From Septoria linicola (lineage: Eukaryota > Ascomycota > Dothideomycetes > Mycosphaerellales > Mycosphaerellaceae): 64,000 bases of DNA. The translations under genes were made by a program, and so were the position numbers. Of this stretch, positions 22,406 to 33,805 are shown piece by piece. The stretch lies in the NCBI GenBank assembly GCA_024114885.1, contig CP099426.1, forward strand, positions 1,302,001 through 1,366,000, read 5' to 3'. The first letter of the stretch is position 1. Each line of letters opens with the position of its first letter. The notes under the pieces are model-generated. The model ran no database searches, was not told where the DNA came from, and was given only the letters and a program-made list of their open reading frames with translations.

Positions 22406-22736
22406 TAGAAAAGTCATATGCAGATGGAGGAGCAGTAATGTATACGTCCATTGTGTGATACTGCTGCTTCTTCCTACCTCTTGGTAAAGAAGTGGTTATC
22501 CTCCCATAAGCGTACAGTGGTGGGTATCTCAACTCATCAATGACGACTTCATCTCTCCTGGCGTGAACGCCCAGATTACCATCTCCCCACTCTGCGCATC
22601 CTCGTCCGATCGTGGTCGTAGTCTTACATTACATTGACATCCTTTGTCTCATATCCGCGTGCTGTTGTGCCGTGACCCAAGTCGTCTGATCTTCGTATGC
22701 AGTAGTAATAGTAGAAGTCGAAATGTGGCAGTCCCC
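22406..22736. other. Convergent 3' flanks of FIG4 and the Zn2Cys6 gene
   Basis: 330 bp between convergent stop codons. Nothing is seen beyond presumed 3' UTRs. Confidence 0.4.
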
Positions 22737-25242
22737 TCATGAAGCATAGTACAATGGTCCACCATTTTGTCCATTCCCAAACGTCATATTGTGCGTCACA
22801 TTTGGCGCAACGTAGAAGTTCTGATAAGGGTGTTGAGGGAGGTTGAAATCCGCTTTGGCGTAGAGTGGGTTTGGTATGCCAGATGGAATCCTCTGCTTCG
22901 TCTGCAGCGCGGACGTCCGAGGTCTTTGCTGCTGCTGCTGTTGCTGCAGGGGTGGCGGTGACATTTGTGTCGGCGTGACTTGTTGTTGCTGCATGACAGC
23001 CATGTTGTTCTGCTGTTGCTGCTGGTTAAATGTGAACCCTTGCTGCAGAGACACGGACTGAGCTCGTTGAGCTTGTTCCTGCATTTGGCGCTGCTGCTCA
23101 TCCTGAGCCTCTTTCGCTTGGCGAGCAGCGTTGTGCGTCTGGGCGTATTGCTGAGGTGAGATCTCCTCATTCCAACCCCACTTCTCCTTGAGCTCCTTGT
23201 ACAGGAAGCCGATGCGCCATCCTGTCTCCTTGTTGATCTTGTCGAGAATGGTGAGCACTTCTTCTTGCTCTTTGCGATCAGTAAGCACTTCTGCAGCGTG
23301 AGCCAGAGAACGGATGGCAACAGATGCGACGCCACTAGAATAAGTTAGTATATGCAAGGCTGGGCAGAGAGGTCAAGACTCACCGATCCTTGACATGCGC
23401 GACAATACCGCAAATCATTTGCGAGTGTCGCGTCTGCATCTCCGACATCTCAGGATTGTCAAGTCCGTAGTAAGGGTGAATCTGTGCCATCAACAGCATC
23501 GCCGTATGGTAGAAGAGTCTCGCCACGATCGTCGTCCTCTTTACTAGCCAGACCTCGGGAAAGACCGACTTTGAGCTCGTCTGGTAAGCGTACAGATATG
23601 CCATCGGGTGCATCGTTCGCGGAATCCCATCGTTCCACGAATCACACATTTGCTTCAATCGTGACCATTGCTCGTGTCTCTGCTGCATCCGGACCTGCTG
23701 GTCTCTCGCGTTTGGCAGCTGATCTCGTGGCATCGTAGCACGAAAGTTACAGATCTTTGCAATGATGAATAACATCCGATGTGTCCAGACTTCTTCTCGG
23801 CCATTGGCGATCTCGCGGCTGAAGTCCATGTCCACACACCAGTCCTCGGGATCCCACGCCACTTGCCAATTGAAGTGTAGGCATGACAGTACTTCCAGTC
23901 CCACATTGAGCCAGAAACAGGCAGACCCGATGCCTTGTGCGCGGGCGTTCCACCCGCATTCCTTGATCAATGCTCGGGCGCCTGCAATGTGGTTCATGCG
24001 TTGCAGAGCCTTCTCGGACATGATTTCATAAACATTCAGAATTACGGCAGTTGTGGCGCAGACCACTGTGTCTCGATTCGGGTTCTGCAGATTCTTGAGC
24101 AAGTATCGTGTTGCAGTATCGTAGTAATGTAATGCTTTTTCTTCCGTGTACACCGGATTGATCAGCGTTAGATGACGAGCACCGCATGCGAGGAAGGCGT
24201 TCAGGAGCATGGGTTCCGACAGTGAATGAAAGGGCAGCAGTCGAGAGAAGTGCTTTTGCGGATCCATGCTGTCCATCCAGAGTCCAACCTCTTCCACAAA
24301 GACCTGCATAAACAGTGTCTCTTCCTGGTTGTCCAAGTACTCCTTCTTGTCCTTGTCAGGATCGATGAGAGCTGGATCTAGGCCATTGTAGCTTGCGACC
24401 GACCCGTGCATCGCAGGCATTGTCGTAGAATTGTCCGTGTGATGCGAGTGCTGTGTCGAGCCAGAAGGTGGCGGAGGTCCTTGCTGGGAGTTGAGATGGC
24501 TCAAGTCCAGCTTCGGCTGGTGATCGAACATATTTCCCATATGCGACTGCTGCATGGGGTCTGGGTAAGTATTCTCGGGCAGCATTCCTCCTATTGGTGG
24601 TAGCGCTTGATGTATCGGTGCAACTTGTGCCGTAGTTACTGGAAAGTCGAAAGCAATGGCAGAGTCCATCGGCTGGGCACTTTGTGGCCCTGGGTCTATC
24701 TTCAGATGCTTGTACCTCTCCATGCCGCCCTGATACTCGTCCGCAATCTCGCGCGACTCGTCCATGAATGTGACCTTCCATTCCGCAGTACCCCAGCAAG
24801 TGTGAATGTAGGGCGGCCGCTGGCACCAAGTGTCTATGAAGTTGAGTCGCACACCACGCTTGCATTGTCGATTGCTCTTTTTGCAGTTGTTGCAGTTGGG
24901 CAAGCCTTCGTCGCACTTCAAATGTCGTTCTCTGCAGGTCAGACATCCAGTGCGCACTCGTTTCGGCTTTGATGCCTCGCCGTCCTTGTCCCCATCGCCA
25001 TTCACATCTGATCTGGGTATCTCTCGCGGTCCCACCCTCTTCACCTTCTTGACCGGCTTTGATCCGGAAGGACTGGGAGCATCTTTGCGCTTTTTAGGCG
25101 GGATGTTCTCGGGAGTAGTCACACTCATAGTAGGCGCGCTGACGGTGGTTGGCGACATGTGGGAAGGAGCAAAGGCGCCATAGTTGTTCTCATAGCCAGA
25201 CTGCAGCAAGGCAGACTGGTTGGCTATGCCTGCCAGTGTCAC
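22737..25242 (-). CDS. Zn2Cys6 transcription factor with fungal-specific regulatory domain
   Basis: Nuclear DNA-binding regulator; its target pathway cannot be told from sequence. Two exons, 25242-23384 and 23334-22737, give 818 residues. The intron has a textbook TACTAAC branch site and joins in phase. The binuclear zinc cluster has Cys100, 103, 110, 117, 120 and 127 (spacing C-x2-C-x6-C-x6-C-x2-C-x6-C), preceded by basic stretches KKRK and KKVKR. A linker with TWCQRPPYIHTCWGTAEWKV follows the cluster. A long middle domain (about 300-620) has the helical character of the fungal TF superfamily (MLLNAFLACGARHLTLINP, ALHYYDTATRYLLKNLQ). The second exon adds a Gln-rich, activation-type tail encoded by CAG/CAA runs and ends GPLYYAS. 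Divergent from the MFS gene, but with 1.26 kb between them. Confidence 0.9.
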
Positions 25243-26506
25243 ACCGCCAAGGCCCGCAGGCCGAGAGCTGGGGAGAGCGAGTCGTGATTGTCGGCGGTGA
25301 ATGACATGCGCTGGGGAGTAGTCGTTGTCGTCCTGGAGGTGCTATCTCGGTAAGCCAATGCGGATGTCTCAGATGAACGTGGAGTCGCGGAACTGGAGAA
25401 ATGGTCTCGGGAGTACGTGTGTCGAGATGTTGTGAAGAGACAGCAGGATGTGGAGGTGGCAGGATGTCGCGCAGGACGTGGTGCAACCAGAGCACAACAG
25501 CAAAGTGCGCCGTTTAGGTGGTGCAGCAGCAATGGGAGCAGTAGCAGCAGATGGGTGGTGGAAGATGAGCGGAAGATCTGGGCGGACGGGAGGTCCAGAA
25601 CTCGATTGTTCGTCCAAAACGGAATGGCTCGAGGGCAGCTGAATGCCCCCCAAGACAAAGACTTGAACGGCCGAGGTGTTTTTGCGACTCAATCTGGCGC
25701 GGATGCAACGATTCGGACAACAATGACAAAAAGGACGAACTGCAGTCGTGTAGAAGCAGAAGAATGATACTCATGCAAGCAGCTCTGTCGTGGGAGAGCA
25801 GAGCGTGTCACGACTTGTGAGTGATCGACGACGCGGACGATAGAGATATCCTGGCTCGTGGGCAACCGGTCGGCTATCACAGAGCTCTAAGTTACTGGAC
25901 GCAATTGCTGTCGACATGCGTTACACCGTTGCAACGGCCACACGCGTCTGAGGTGGCATTGCGTTCAGTTTGTCGCAGCTGAAGACTGTGTTGGTCGTAC
26001 CAAACAACGGGCTTTTCTTCACGTCTCCCACTCACAGCACGCAAGCAGAGCAGAAGACAGACGTGCATGTCGGACAAACTCCCAGCTCGGCAGTCTGCCG
26101 AGAGTGAACAGGCGCCAATCTCACCCATGCATCCAAGCGAGATGCATGCCATGATGATGATGATGATGATGATGCTTCCTCGTGCTCGAGCAGGCCAAAA
26201 TATTTGACGGTCGCTTCAGTCACGCTACCATCATTGTATTGCTCCAGTATCTGTGTCCTTAAAAGCCATCGTGAAGCCGATGTCGAGCTGCCGGATCGCC
26301 GCCGATGAACGAGCCGCATCAAGCCACCAAAAGTGCTTCGTCTACCCACAACACCTCAGTGGCTGCCATCGTCATTTGCATACTATTCCATACCTACTGC
26401 TGATCATTAGTATAACCGTAATTGTAGAATTGCGCTGCATCATCGGTGCTGCTCTGGGTACGGGTCACCGCTTAATGATGCTGTCCAGCTGATGGTCGCG
26501 TGAACA
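25243..26506. promoter_or_regulatory. Long divergent region between Zn2Cys6 regulator and MFS permease
   Basis: 1.26 kb without a supported gene. Several short overlapping ORFs on both strands look like shadows of leader sequence. It contains the ATG microsatellite listed separately. A long leader is common for regulator genes, so part of this may be 5' UTR. Confidence 0.4.
26151..26174. repeat. (ATG)8 microsatellite
   Basis: Eight uninterrupted ATG units (CAT on the other strand). Transcripts crossing it in the plus direction would carry eight consecutive ATGs in one frame. Confidence 0.9.
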
Positions 26507-28213
26507 ATGCCCTCGAGGCACACCACGCCAGGCAAGCCCAGCAACAAGGCAGATGATGCACTTCTCTCTGCAGATGATAAGGCTCCGACCTTCGCTGAGC
26601 CATTATGGGACTCAGAAGATGGCTACGAGATGGCCGAGATGGCAAAAGACGGCAGACGCGTAGATGATCTCGAAGAGGAAGAGCAGACGCTACCCCGGGC
26701 AGGAGAACTGGACGAAGAAGATGAAGACAGTGATCGAGCACCTCTCGCAGGAAACGGCACACGTCGAAGCAGTCTGCAGTCCTTTCAGCTATACACGCCA
26801 GATGAAGATGCACGAGTGCGCCGCAAGCTGGACACACGATTGGTGCTCTTCGTGGCATTGCTGTACATGATGGCATTTCTAGATCGTAGCAACATCGGTT
26901 TGTGTATCAAGGCCACATCGCAGAACGTAGTTTGACGAATATCGATAGGCAACGCAAAGACTGCTGGTCTTACTCAAGACCTCAACCTCTCCAACAGCCA
27001 GTTCCAATGGCTTCTGACCGCCTTCTACATCACATATGTCCTCTTCGAGTGGATGACCCTCTGCTACAAGATCTTCCCTCCGCACATCTACATTGCTACT
27101 TGTGTCTTCATCTGGGGAATCATCGCCTCGCTTCAGTCTTTGGTCACCAGCTTTGGCTTCCTACTAGCACTCCGGGCCCTGCTTGGGATTGGCGAAGCAG
27201 CATTTGTCGGCATGCCAATCTACCTCTCCTTCTTCTTCCGGCGCGAAGAACTAGCTTTCCGAACGGGTGTCTTCATAGCTGCGGCACCGCTCGCGACATC
27301 CTTCGCCAGCAGTCTCGCCTATCTCATCGTCCGCTTCGGCAGCTCCATACCGATTGCCAACTGGCGACTTCTCTTCCTCCTTGAAGGCTTCCCAGCCTGT
27401 CTTGTTGCGATTTGGACGTTCCACTGGTTTCCCGACTCGCCGGGCGTAGCGCGCTGGCTCACGTCACGAGAGCGTAAAGTCGCTTCTCTACGTATGCGAA
27501 GTGAAGTCGCCTCATCCAGCAAATCTCCATCTGGCTCCCTCCCCCGCCACAAACAACCATTCGCTTGGTCCTCCGTCGCCAACACCCTCTCCGATCCCAA
27601 ATCCTATGTCACAGCGCTCATGTTCTTCTGCTGCAACGTGGCCTTTTCCTCCATGCCCGTCTTCCTCCCGACAATCCTCACATCCATGGGCTCCACTCCT
27701 CTGGCATCGCAACTCCTTGCCGCCTGGCCAAACCTCTTCGCGTTCTTCACGGTGCTGATAACAGCGTATCTCTCTGATCGCTACAACACGCGCTGGAAAC
27801 CGATTGTATTTCACTCCCTCCTCGCCTGCTCGGGATACCTCTTACTAACACTGGCCGGACACTTCCACCTTTCACAAGCCGTGCGGTATGCTGCGGTCTT
27901 TCCAATCTGTGCGGGATTTTTTTGCTGTGTGACGATCGTGATCACGTGGACGGTGAACAATCAGAAGAGTGATGAGGGCAAGGGTGCGGGTATGGCTGTA
28001 TTGAATGTGGTTGGTCAAATGGGACCGTTGGTAGGTACGAGGCTGTATCCTGATGAGGAGGGCCCGGAGTACACGAAAGGCATGGCTGTGTGCGCGTTTG
28101 CGATGATGATGGTGGGCGTGTTGGCGATTGTGTTGAGATGGGTTCTAAAGAGGGAAAATAGGGAAATGAGGTCAAGAGGAGGAATGCGCGGAGAGTTCGT
28201 CTTCATGACTTGA
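26507..28213 (+). CDS. MFS permease, anion:cation symporter (Dal5/Tna1-like) family
   Basis: Plasma-membrane transporter of the ACS family, whose fungal members carry allantoate, nicotinate, pantothenate or similar anions; the substrate here is unknown. Exons 26507-26897 and 26949-28213 join in phase (a 51-nt intron with donor GTTTGT) and give 551 residues. The ~105-residue acidic cytosolic N-terminus is long. The family start of TM1 is LDTRLVLFVALLYMMAFLDR followed, across the splice, by SNIGNAKTAGL. ACS signatures follow: FQWLLTAFYITYVLFEW, LLALRALLGIGEAAF and WRLLFLLEGFPACLVAIWTF. A central loop precedes DPKSYVTALMFFCCNVAFSS and six further hydrophobic segments, with NNQKSDEGKGAGMAVLNVVG before TM11. 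It is next to a Zn2Cys6 regulator; a regulatory link is possible but unproven. Confidence 0.9.
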
Positions 28214-30842
28214 GCCATGACCAGCATGTCAATCAGGAGGCACCAAGCTCCAGGCTGACGCCTCGGACATGAAGCACTCTGCTAAGAGGCTTCATTGGTA
28301 ATGCTGCGCCTAAAGCACATAGCACGCAGAAGAGTATTCAGTGAAAAGGCTGTGCTTATGATCTACGAAGATGACTGGCAGCATATATGTTCGACTGTCT
28401 TCAAACACAGTGGTCTTCAAGGGAAGCTTACGGATTTGGACACTATTGGAAAAGTCGAAAGTCATCTACAGCGCAAAAGGATTCTTGGTTAGATACGTAC
28501 CCCGTGGACCATGAAAATTGCGACACCGCCTTAATCGACGGGAGCTACAAAAGGAGTGTGAGATCAACTCATATGGAGGGACCACGAGTCGACCTCGTGC
28601 TCAAGCAGAGAGCGGAAATGTGCTACGAAAATTTGCCAGCCATCTATGTAGCTGGACCATAATCTGTGCGCCATGAGCTCAGCAGCAAGCGAATAAATCG
28701 TGGCTTCTGGGCGGGATTGCCAAGACGCTGCGTACGCTGACCAGGTATTGTCGTATGCCTTTATTGCCAAGACCGCAGCCAGGAATCGCGGAAACCGAGG
28801 TACTAGAGGGCGTTATTGCAGTGCAGGTGGCTACCTACTCATCGCACTAGCCTAGTCTTTCAAGGTGTCTGACTCCACAGAGTCAAAATCACAAATCACA
28901 GGAACATAGTCAACAAGAGACAATTGGAGACCGACTTTACTCTACTTGGCCCCGGTGTCGATAAGCCTAAGCTCGAGGATCCTCCTAAGCCTGTCGATGC
29001 ACCAAAACCCTTACCAGAGCTCGTTGATGCTTCAAGACCTGGCCTCAATTCGGTGCAGCCTCAGCCTTGGTGTCCTCAGCCGTGGGCGCCCGCTAAATCC
29101 CCACGGATACTGCTGGTGACCACTGTCTCGGTCTAGGTCCTGTTGCACTGCATGTTCGTATCATATCCGCGGGAGATTCCACATGGCGTCCCAAAACGAG
29201 AAATCTGGTTCTGCTATCTCGGTTCTTGCGTACCAAAATTGGAAAGGCGCTTGGATGTTGCTGGGAGGCAGCGCAAGCCAGTCCTCGGGTACATCAGTTC
29301 ATGTGCCCTCGCAGACGCCTAAGCCTTGCCCATCTCCAGCATTGTCACTTGAAGGTTCTCCGAACATCACCGGCACGAAAGGCGAGTCTGAGAAGAGACA
29401 ACATCGTGTTCTGTACCTGGGTGCAAGGCAGTTGCCAATAATCAATCACATTGGGCCAGTGTTACATATTGACTGTGGAACAAACAGTGTATAGAACTCC
29501 GCTTGGACCCCAAATACGAAGCTACGCACGTTTCTGTTGGTAGGATATGTGAGATACCAATGCCTTGATCTGCTCCGGGTCCGGGTCCGGGTACGGCCCC
29601 GGCTCGTGAAGACCATGCGCGGCTTTGGCGCACACGTGTACCGCGAGCCAGTATACAGTGGTAAACGGTTGAGCAGCGTCAGTAAATGCGAGAAGCGGAG
29701 CAGTTCAAAACTGAGATTTCTATCCACCAGATGGCATGAGGACATGTCGGCGATGCCGAGCCAGGGGTTGATCCCATCGTACTGGGCCCGCGCGATCGTG
29801 TAAGCACTGAACCCACCACAACAAACAAGGACTTTTGCTAATTCGAGCCTTTCAACGTTTGTTGGAATGTGAGGTCTGTCCAATGATGACGCTGCTATCG
29901 TGACCTCACGGAATCAAGCCTTGAGTGCAGTGGGAGCTACACGAGATTAGAATATTACTGGAAGTAAATCTTGTCTATTAGAGGCTACAACGTACTACAA
30001 AGCCTAGTTGGAGAGCCCAACATTCAGTAGCTCTGACACAGACTGAGTAACAAGAGTGGTACTCTCGTTCTACTATATATTGGAAATAATCAAGTGATGC
30101 CCTGGAATCGGTTTATGGAAGCTATTATCCAGGATAGCTTTTGCGTATCTTCACAGACAACGTGAATTCCTGAGCTTGATCAACAGAGCCCAATGTCCGG
30201 CCGGCTACATTGAATCTGAGCCTAGACCATGTCGAGATTGAACAGCTGATTGACTCAAAACGGTTGACTAGATTGGTTCAGCGCAGACCATTGAGCGCCT
30301 TTGAACAGACCACGTTTAGCGAAGGGCCTAAGATGTTGATACTCAGAAAGAGCTGAACAAAGCGGACTGACCCAGCGATGCCTCGCTATGGTCTTTTGAA
30401 ACAGAAAGGACATGAAATTTCAGACCTCGCCAACGAGCAGAACGACGTGGGAGCGATACGATGATGAAAGAAGGGAGACAAGGAAACCCTCTTGCCAGCT
30501 TCCTTGTTCTCGAATGCGACACCACGCTTAATGCAAGCAAATTTTCTCGACTCATGCTGAAAGTGCATTCTAGCAGCGTGAGTGTCCATGGCATGAACCT
30601 GGAGTCAAGGCCTCAAGAGAAAGCCCGTTCCATGATACGAGGTCATTGGTTAGGAAATGGAAGCTAAGTAACGAGGGAGAATATTTTTTCATGTTTTGAT
30701 GCTCTTAAGGATGCTATATTTGCCAACGATCGTGGCACTAGCTTTCCACTTCATGTGCCTAAAAATGACCAAGCCCAAGCGCTTCCCAGCTGACATTTGC
30801 CATCACACACAATTGAAACTCGCCCTATCACCCGGATCCCTC
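28214..30842. other. Gene-poor interval
   Basis: 2.6 kb with no convincing gene. Short ORFs at 28924-29136 (+, Pro-rich), 29183-29494 (+) and 29883-29446 (-) match nothing I recognise and overlap one another in part. Around 29990-30120 the sequence becomes AT-richer. Three CCGGGT copies lie at 29575-29592. Confidence 0.4.
29575..29592. repeat. (CCGGGT)3 short tandem repeat
   Basis: Three exact hexamer copies, followed by a related GC-rich stretch. On the minus strand it encodes Thr-Arg runs within a doubtful ORF. Confidence 0.8.
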
Positions 30843-31469
30843 CTAAAACAGCAGATTCGAATCCAACTCCACAACCCTCTTCCTCACATTCCCTACAACA
30901 CGAGTCAGTTTCTGTGCAATGGTATCGTGGTACTGGGGACAAGTGTGGTCACATACGAACTCCGAATCGATAGGGACCTCTTCAGTATTGCCTCTAATGT
31001 GCACAACACGAAGGGTCTCACGAGCACGAGGCCTAGGCTGAGTCACGTCGATGGTAGCACCGATGGCATGGTATGGGTTGTTATTAGCGTTGACCCATTC
31101 TTCCCATTCGTGGAAGGCGATGTCTCGGGCTGCTTTGGCTTTGCCTTCGGGAGTGTCGGGGTGGTAAGTGGTTGTTAGGAGTTCGGGAGTGTGGCCGGAG
31201 ATCGGGTAGGGGGCTAGGACGTGGGAGTAGGTTGCCGCGACGTGGATGGCGTGGATACTGCGAAGATCCTCTACGCTCTGTGGTTCGACTTCCGTGTGCT
31301 TGACGTTTTCGAAGTCGCCGTAGTAAGAGGCTTGAAGGTCCTCGGCTGGAGGAGTGGCGAGAACCAGTACCTGGCTCATGCCGATGCGCTCCCAGTCCTC
31401 GAGGTTTTCCTTGGCTGGGTCTGGGGCTGGGGCCTTCACGGCCTGCTTCTTCTTGAAGAATCCGAACAT
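30843..31469 (-). CDS. Hypothetical fungal protein, 208 residues
   Basis: Not recognised. One exon. The start is put at MFGFFKKKQAVKAPAP (31469) because the 13 residues upstream in the open frame are not protein-like and this Met opens a typical basic N-terminus. The protein is soluble and mixed alpha/beta in character: NLEDWERIGMSQVLVLATPP, a His-rich middle (SIHAIHVAATYSHVLAPYPI) and a conserved-looking helix ARDIAFHEWEEWVNANNNPY. A short CDHTC motif lies near the C-terminus, before KLTRVVGNVRKRVVELD. No signal peptide or membrane segment is seen. Good codon structure over its whole length supports a real gene. Confidence 0.7.
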   Translation of the reverse strand: MFGFFKKKQAVKAPAPDPAKENLEDWERIGMSQVLVLATPPAEDLQASYYGDFENVKHTEVEPQSVEDLRSIHAIHVAATYSHVLAPYPISGHTPELLTTTYHPDTPEGKAKAARDIAFHEWEEWVNANNNPYHAIGATIDVTQPRPRARETLRVVHIRGNTEEVPIDSEFVCDHTCPQYHDTIAQKLTRVVGNVRKRVVELDSNLLF

Positions 31470-32580
31470 TTTGATCGTTTGGTCTCGGGTATTGAAGTCC
31501 AGCTTCAATAGGAACTTTGACGATCGGGTTCTTGACTCTTCAGTGGTTGTTTGATGAGAAGCATTCTGTGACGAGTGATGACCAGATATATATATTCCGG
31601 CGTCAGAGAAAACGCTTGTCCTCCAGCAATACTTCGCAAAGCATTATTAGTCCAGAAATCAATGGCATTGTGTTGGTCGAACAACGCCATTGTCAATACG
31701 AAGCTTGCGGCCACAATGGCATTGCCCCAGCATTGTGCACTCCTTTGTCTAGCGTAGAGACAAAGAGTTCGTGTCGCGCGTGGATGGCTGCTCTAAGTCC
31801 GTGAAATGGCTGGTCATTGACTTGTGCGTAACGATGAGCGTTTGAGTATAGGGTCGACTGTGGTGTGTATACGAGACTGTGATGGAAAGCTGTGCGATAA
31901 TGTCAGCGGTGCGCCGTCTCATATTTGTAGCTTCGGAGTCCAAGCATTGAATTCTCGTCGAATTTATGGCTGAGACAATGTAGCAGCCGTCTTACCATTT
32001 TCGCATCTAATCTCATGCTGATTGCAGATGTAGCCCTGCTTCTAGTGGCCCAGATGAGTTGCACTGTGTGAAACATACAGAGAGCGACAAGAGGCGAGCC
32101 TGGTTCCCACCAGAAATCAGCTTCTCAGACAGTGACATTGTGTCTCGACCTTGCACATGCGCAGACCTCAAGCCTTTTGTGCTCCTTTGTTGTGGTGCTG
32201 CATTGCCATGAACCATCCGCCGCCACGGGGGCTTGTAATTCGCTGCACGAAGGCTTGGGCTTCTCTGCGGGCCTAGAGACAAGCCGTTCTGCTGTTCATC
32301 AACGATGCTCCAATGTGCTCACCGATCTCATACCCATATTGAAGCTGAACAGCACAATCGTAATGCTTGTAGAGGCGAGGATCTATTACTTGTGAAAATT
32401 GCGAAAGTCCGGCGACTTTTGCTCACCCGTAGGCTCCTTCGATTCCAGTAAGTCAAGGTTCTTCTTTGCTATACGGCGGCATAAAGGCCTGGTAGTTTAC
32501 GGACGACCGAGCCACACACTTCTGTGAGTCTGGCTCACGAGGCAATATGGACCGCCCGGTTGACGCCATACTTCTGGAGA

Positions 32581-32599
32581 ATTGGGCCGGCGACCCAAT
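32581..32599. promoter_or_regulatory. Inverted CCAAT boxes (ATTGGG / CCCAAT)
   Basis: ATTGGG at 32581-32586 and CCCAAT at 32594-32599 form a perfect inverted repeat with a 7-nt spacer, about 440 bp before the next start codon. CCAAT is the core of the fungal HAP/CBC site; use by that complex here is inference. Confidence 0.45.
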
Positions 32600-32621
32600 T
32601 GAGCATCTTGAGGCCTTCCTG

Positions 32622-32644
32622 CCACCCCACAGTACTCGGGGTGG
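32622..32644. repeat. Inverted repeat CCACCCC / GGGGTGG
   Basis: A perfect 7-bp inverted repeat with a 9-nt spacer, 23 nt after the CCAAT palindrome. It could be a paired site for a zinc-finger regulator. No match was checked. Confidence 0.5.
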
Positions 32645-33040
32645 GCGCGGCGCCGCGGCCCATGTGTTCTTTGTCTCGGGCAGGTGAGCAGCTCAAAGGT
32701 ATATCTGGGGGCTCAGGCTTCCATGTGAAGTCCTCGCAGGCAAGTGAATGTCGCTGTCACGTACTGAGCTCTTTAGGCCTTACTTGCCACTGGGATTTGG
32801 TGCTGTCATGTGAAGATGGCGAAACCCATTTATCAATTCAGTCTTGGCTTGTGCTCAGGTCCTCATTCCCTGCGATGCGATGAGCCATTCACCTGCGTCT
32901 ATCAGCACTTAAGCCACACTTGCGGCTGTTCCGACTCAATACTCTTCTCTATCCAAACATTGCTCCAGAACACATCGCGACATACCACATTCCGACATTG
33001 ACTCGTCTCCAGCTGACCAACGCTCTTACCAACGAGCAAG

Positions 33041-33805
33041 ATGGACCCATCCTACTACGGCGGTAGGGATGCATACACCCAGATGCGTATGCGCCAATTC
33101 GAACAGTGCGACGGCTACGATCCCAAGGCCGATACTCGCCCACGTGTCAAGTCTCGAGGCCGCGCACCGGTCGAGCAGGCGGAGCGTCCACCTTTGTGGT
33201 CGTACTACACTGATCAAGGAGTTCGTGGTCCAGCATACGCCATTGAGGAGCGCCGTGAGCCGCGAAGTCAGTCAAAGGACTATGTCGGGGGAGTTGAGCA
33301 TCGTGGTCGCGACTTCACTCGTGCTCGAGATCGCGTGATGCCACCAGTCCGAGAGTCCCGTCCAGTAGCGAAGAGCTACTACACCGATCAAGGTGCATAT
33401 GGACCAGGCTACGCTATTCCTTTGCGTGGTGGTGGTAACGAGATCGATGAGCGCTCTTACCGCCCACAATCCAAGCACAACCACTCCAGCCACCGCCTCT
33501 ACAACCGCCGGACTAGAGAAGATCGCTACATCGAGCGTGATGACTATGCTCGTGGTGCCGAGTACTCCAGCCGCCTCAACGCAAGCAGCAACAGTGGTCA
33601 CTACGAAGAGTCATTCAGAAAGTCTGGCGCTGTTGAGCCATACGGCAACGAGGGTGGCGAATATGGTCGCTACTTCTCCGGAGATGCTCGACCTCCACGT
33701 GGAGAGTCGTACGCTTCCGGCTACGCCTTCGAACACGGCAGCGAGTCTCGTGGTCGGCTGCGTAAAGAGAGCGCTTACGATGCTTGGGAGTATGGCGCCA
33801 TGTGA
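33041..33805 (+). CDS. Tyr/Arg/Gly-rich disordered protein with repeated YYTDQG motif
   Basis: A single exon of 254 codons; I recognise no family. Composition is dominated by Arg, Gly, Tyr, Ser and Glu, with no signal peptide or membrane segment, so it should be an intrinsically disordered, soluble protein. Two copies of a longer motif are clear: SYYTDQGVRGPAYAI around residues 53-67 and SYYTDQGAYGPGYAI around 112-126. Related Tyr-Gly pieces occur later (GHYEESF, GEYGRYFSGDARPP, ESYASGYAFEHG). The ATG sits in a good context (GCAAGATGG) and follows a pyrimidine-rich leader, as in highly expressed fungal genes. It ends in WEYGAM. Function is unknown; RG/YG-rich proteins often bind RNA or form condensates, which is only an analogy. 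Confidence 0.75.
   Translation: MDPSYYGGRDAYTQMRMRQFEQCDGYDPKADTRPRVKSRGRAPVEQAERPPLWSYYTDQGVRGPAYAIEERREPRSQSKDYVGGVEHRGRDFTRARDRVMPPVRESRPVAKSYYTDQGAYGPGYAIPLRGGGNEIDERSYRPQSKHNHSSHRLYNRRTREDRYIERDDYARGAEYSSRLNASSNSGHYEESFRKSGAVEPYGNEGGEYGRYFSGDARPPRGESYASGYAFEHGSESRGRLRKESAYDAWEYGAM

Larger units (their letters stand above)
31470..33040. other. Intergenic region upstream of the YYTDQG protein gene
   Basis: 1.57 kb without a supported gene. ORFs at 31517-31804 (+) and 32524-32883 (+) are unlike known proteins. The last 450 bp form the promoter of the gene at 33041 and contain two adjacent inverted repeats, listed separately. Confidence 0.4.

Noticed and set aside
22796..23335. 179-codon ORF opposite frame of the Zn2Cys6 second exon
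   Set aside because: Shadow of the CAG/CAA-rich exon; the Ser/Cys runs come from reading the Gln codons in another frame.
26151..26174. ATG microsatellite as a possible start-codon cluster or regulatory device
   Set aside because: Simple trinucleotide repeats are common in fungal spacers; nothing links this one to a gene start.
25242..28213. Zn2Cys6 regulator plus MFS permease as part of a biosynthetic cluster
   Set aside because: No synthase, P450, methyltransferase or other tailoring gene is nearby; the neighbours are housekeeping genes.
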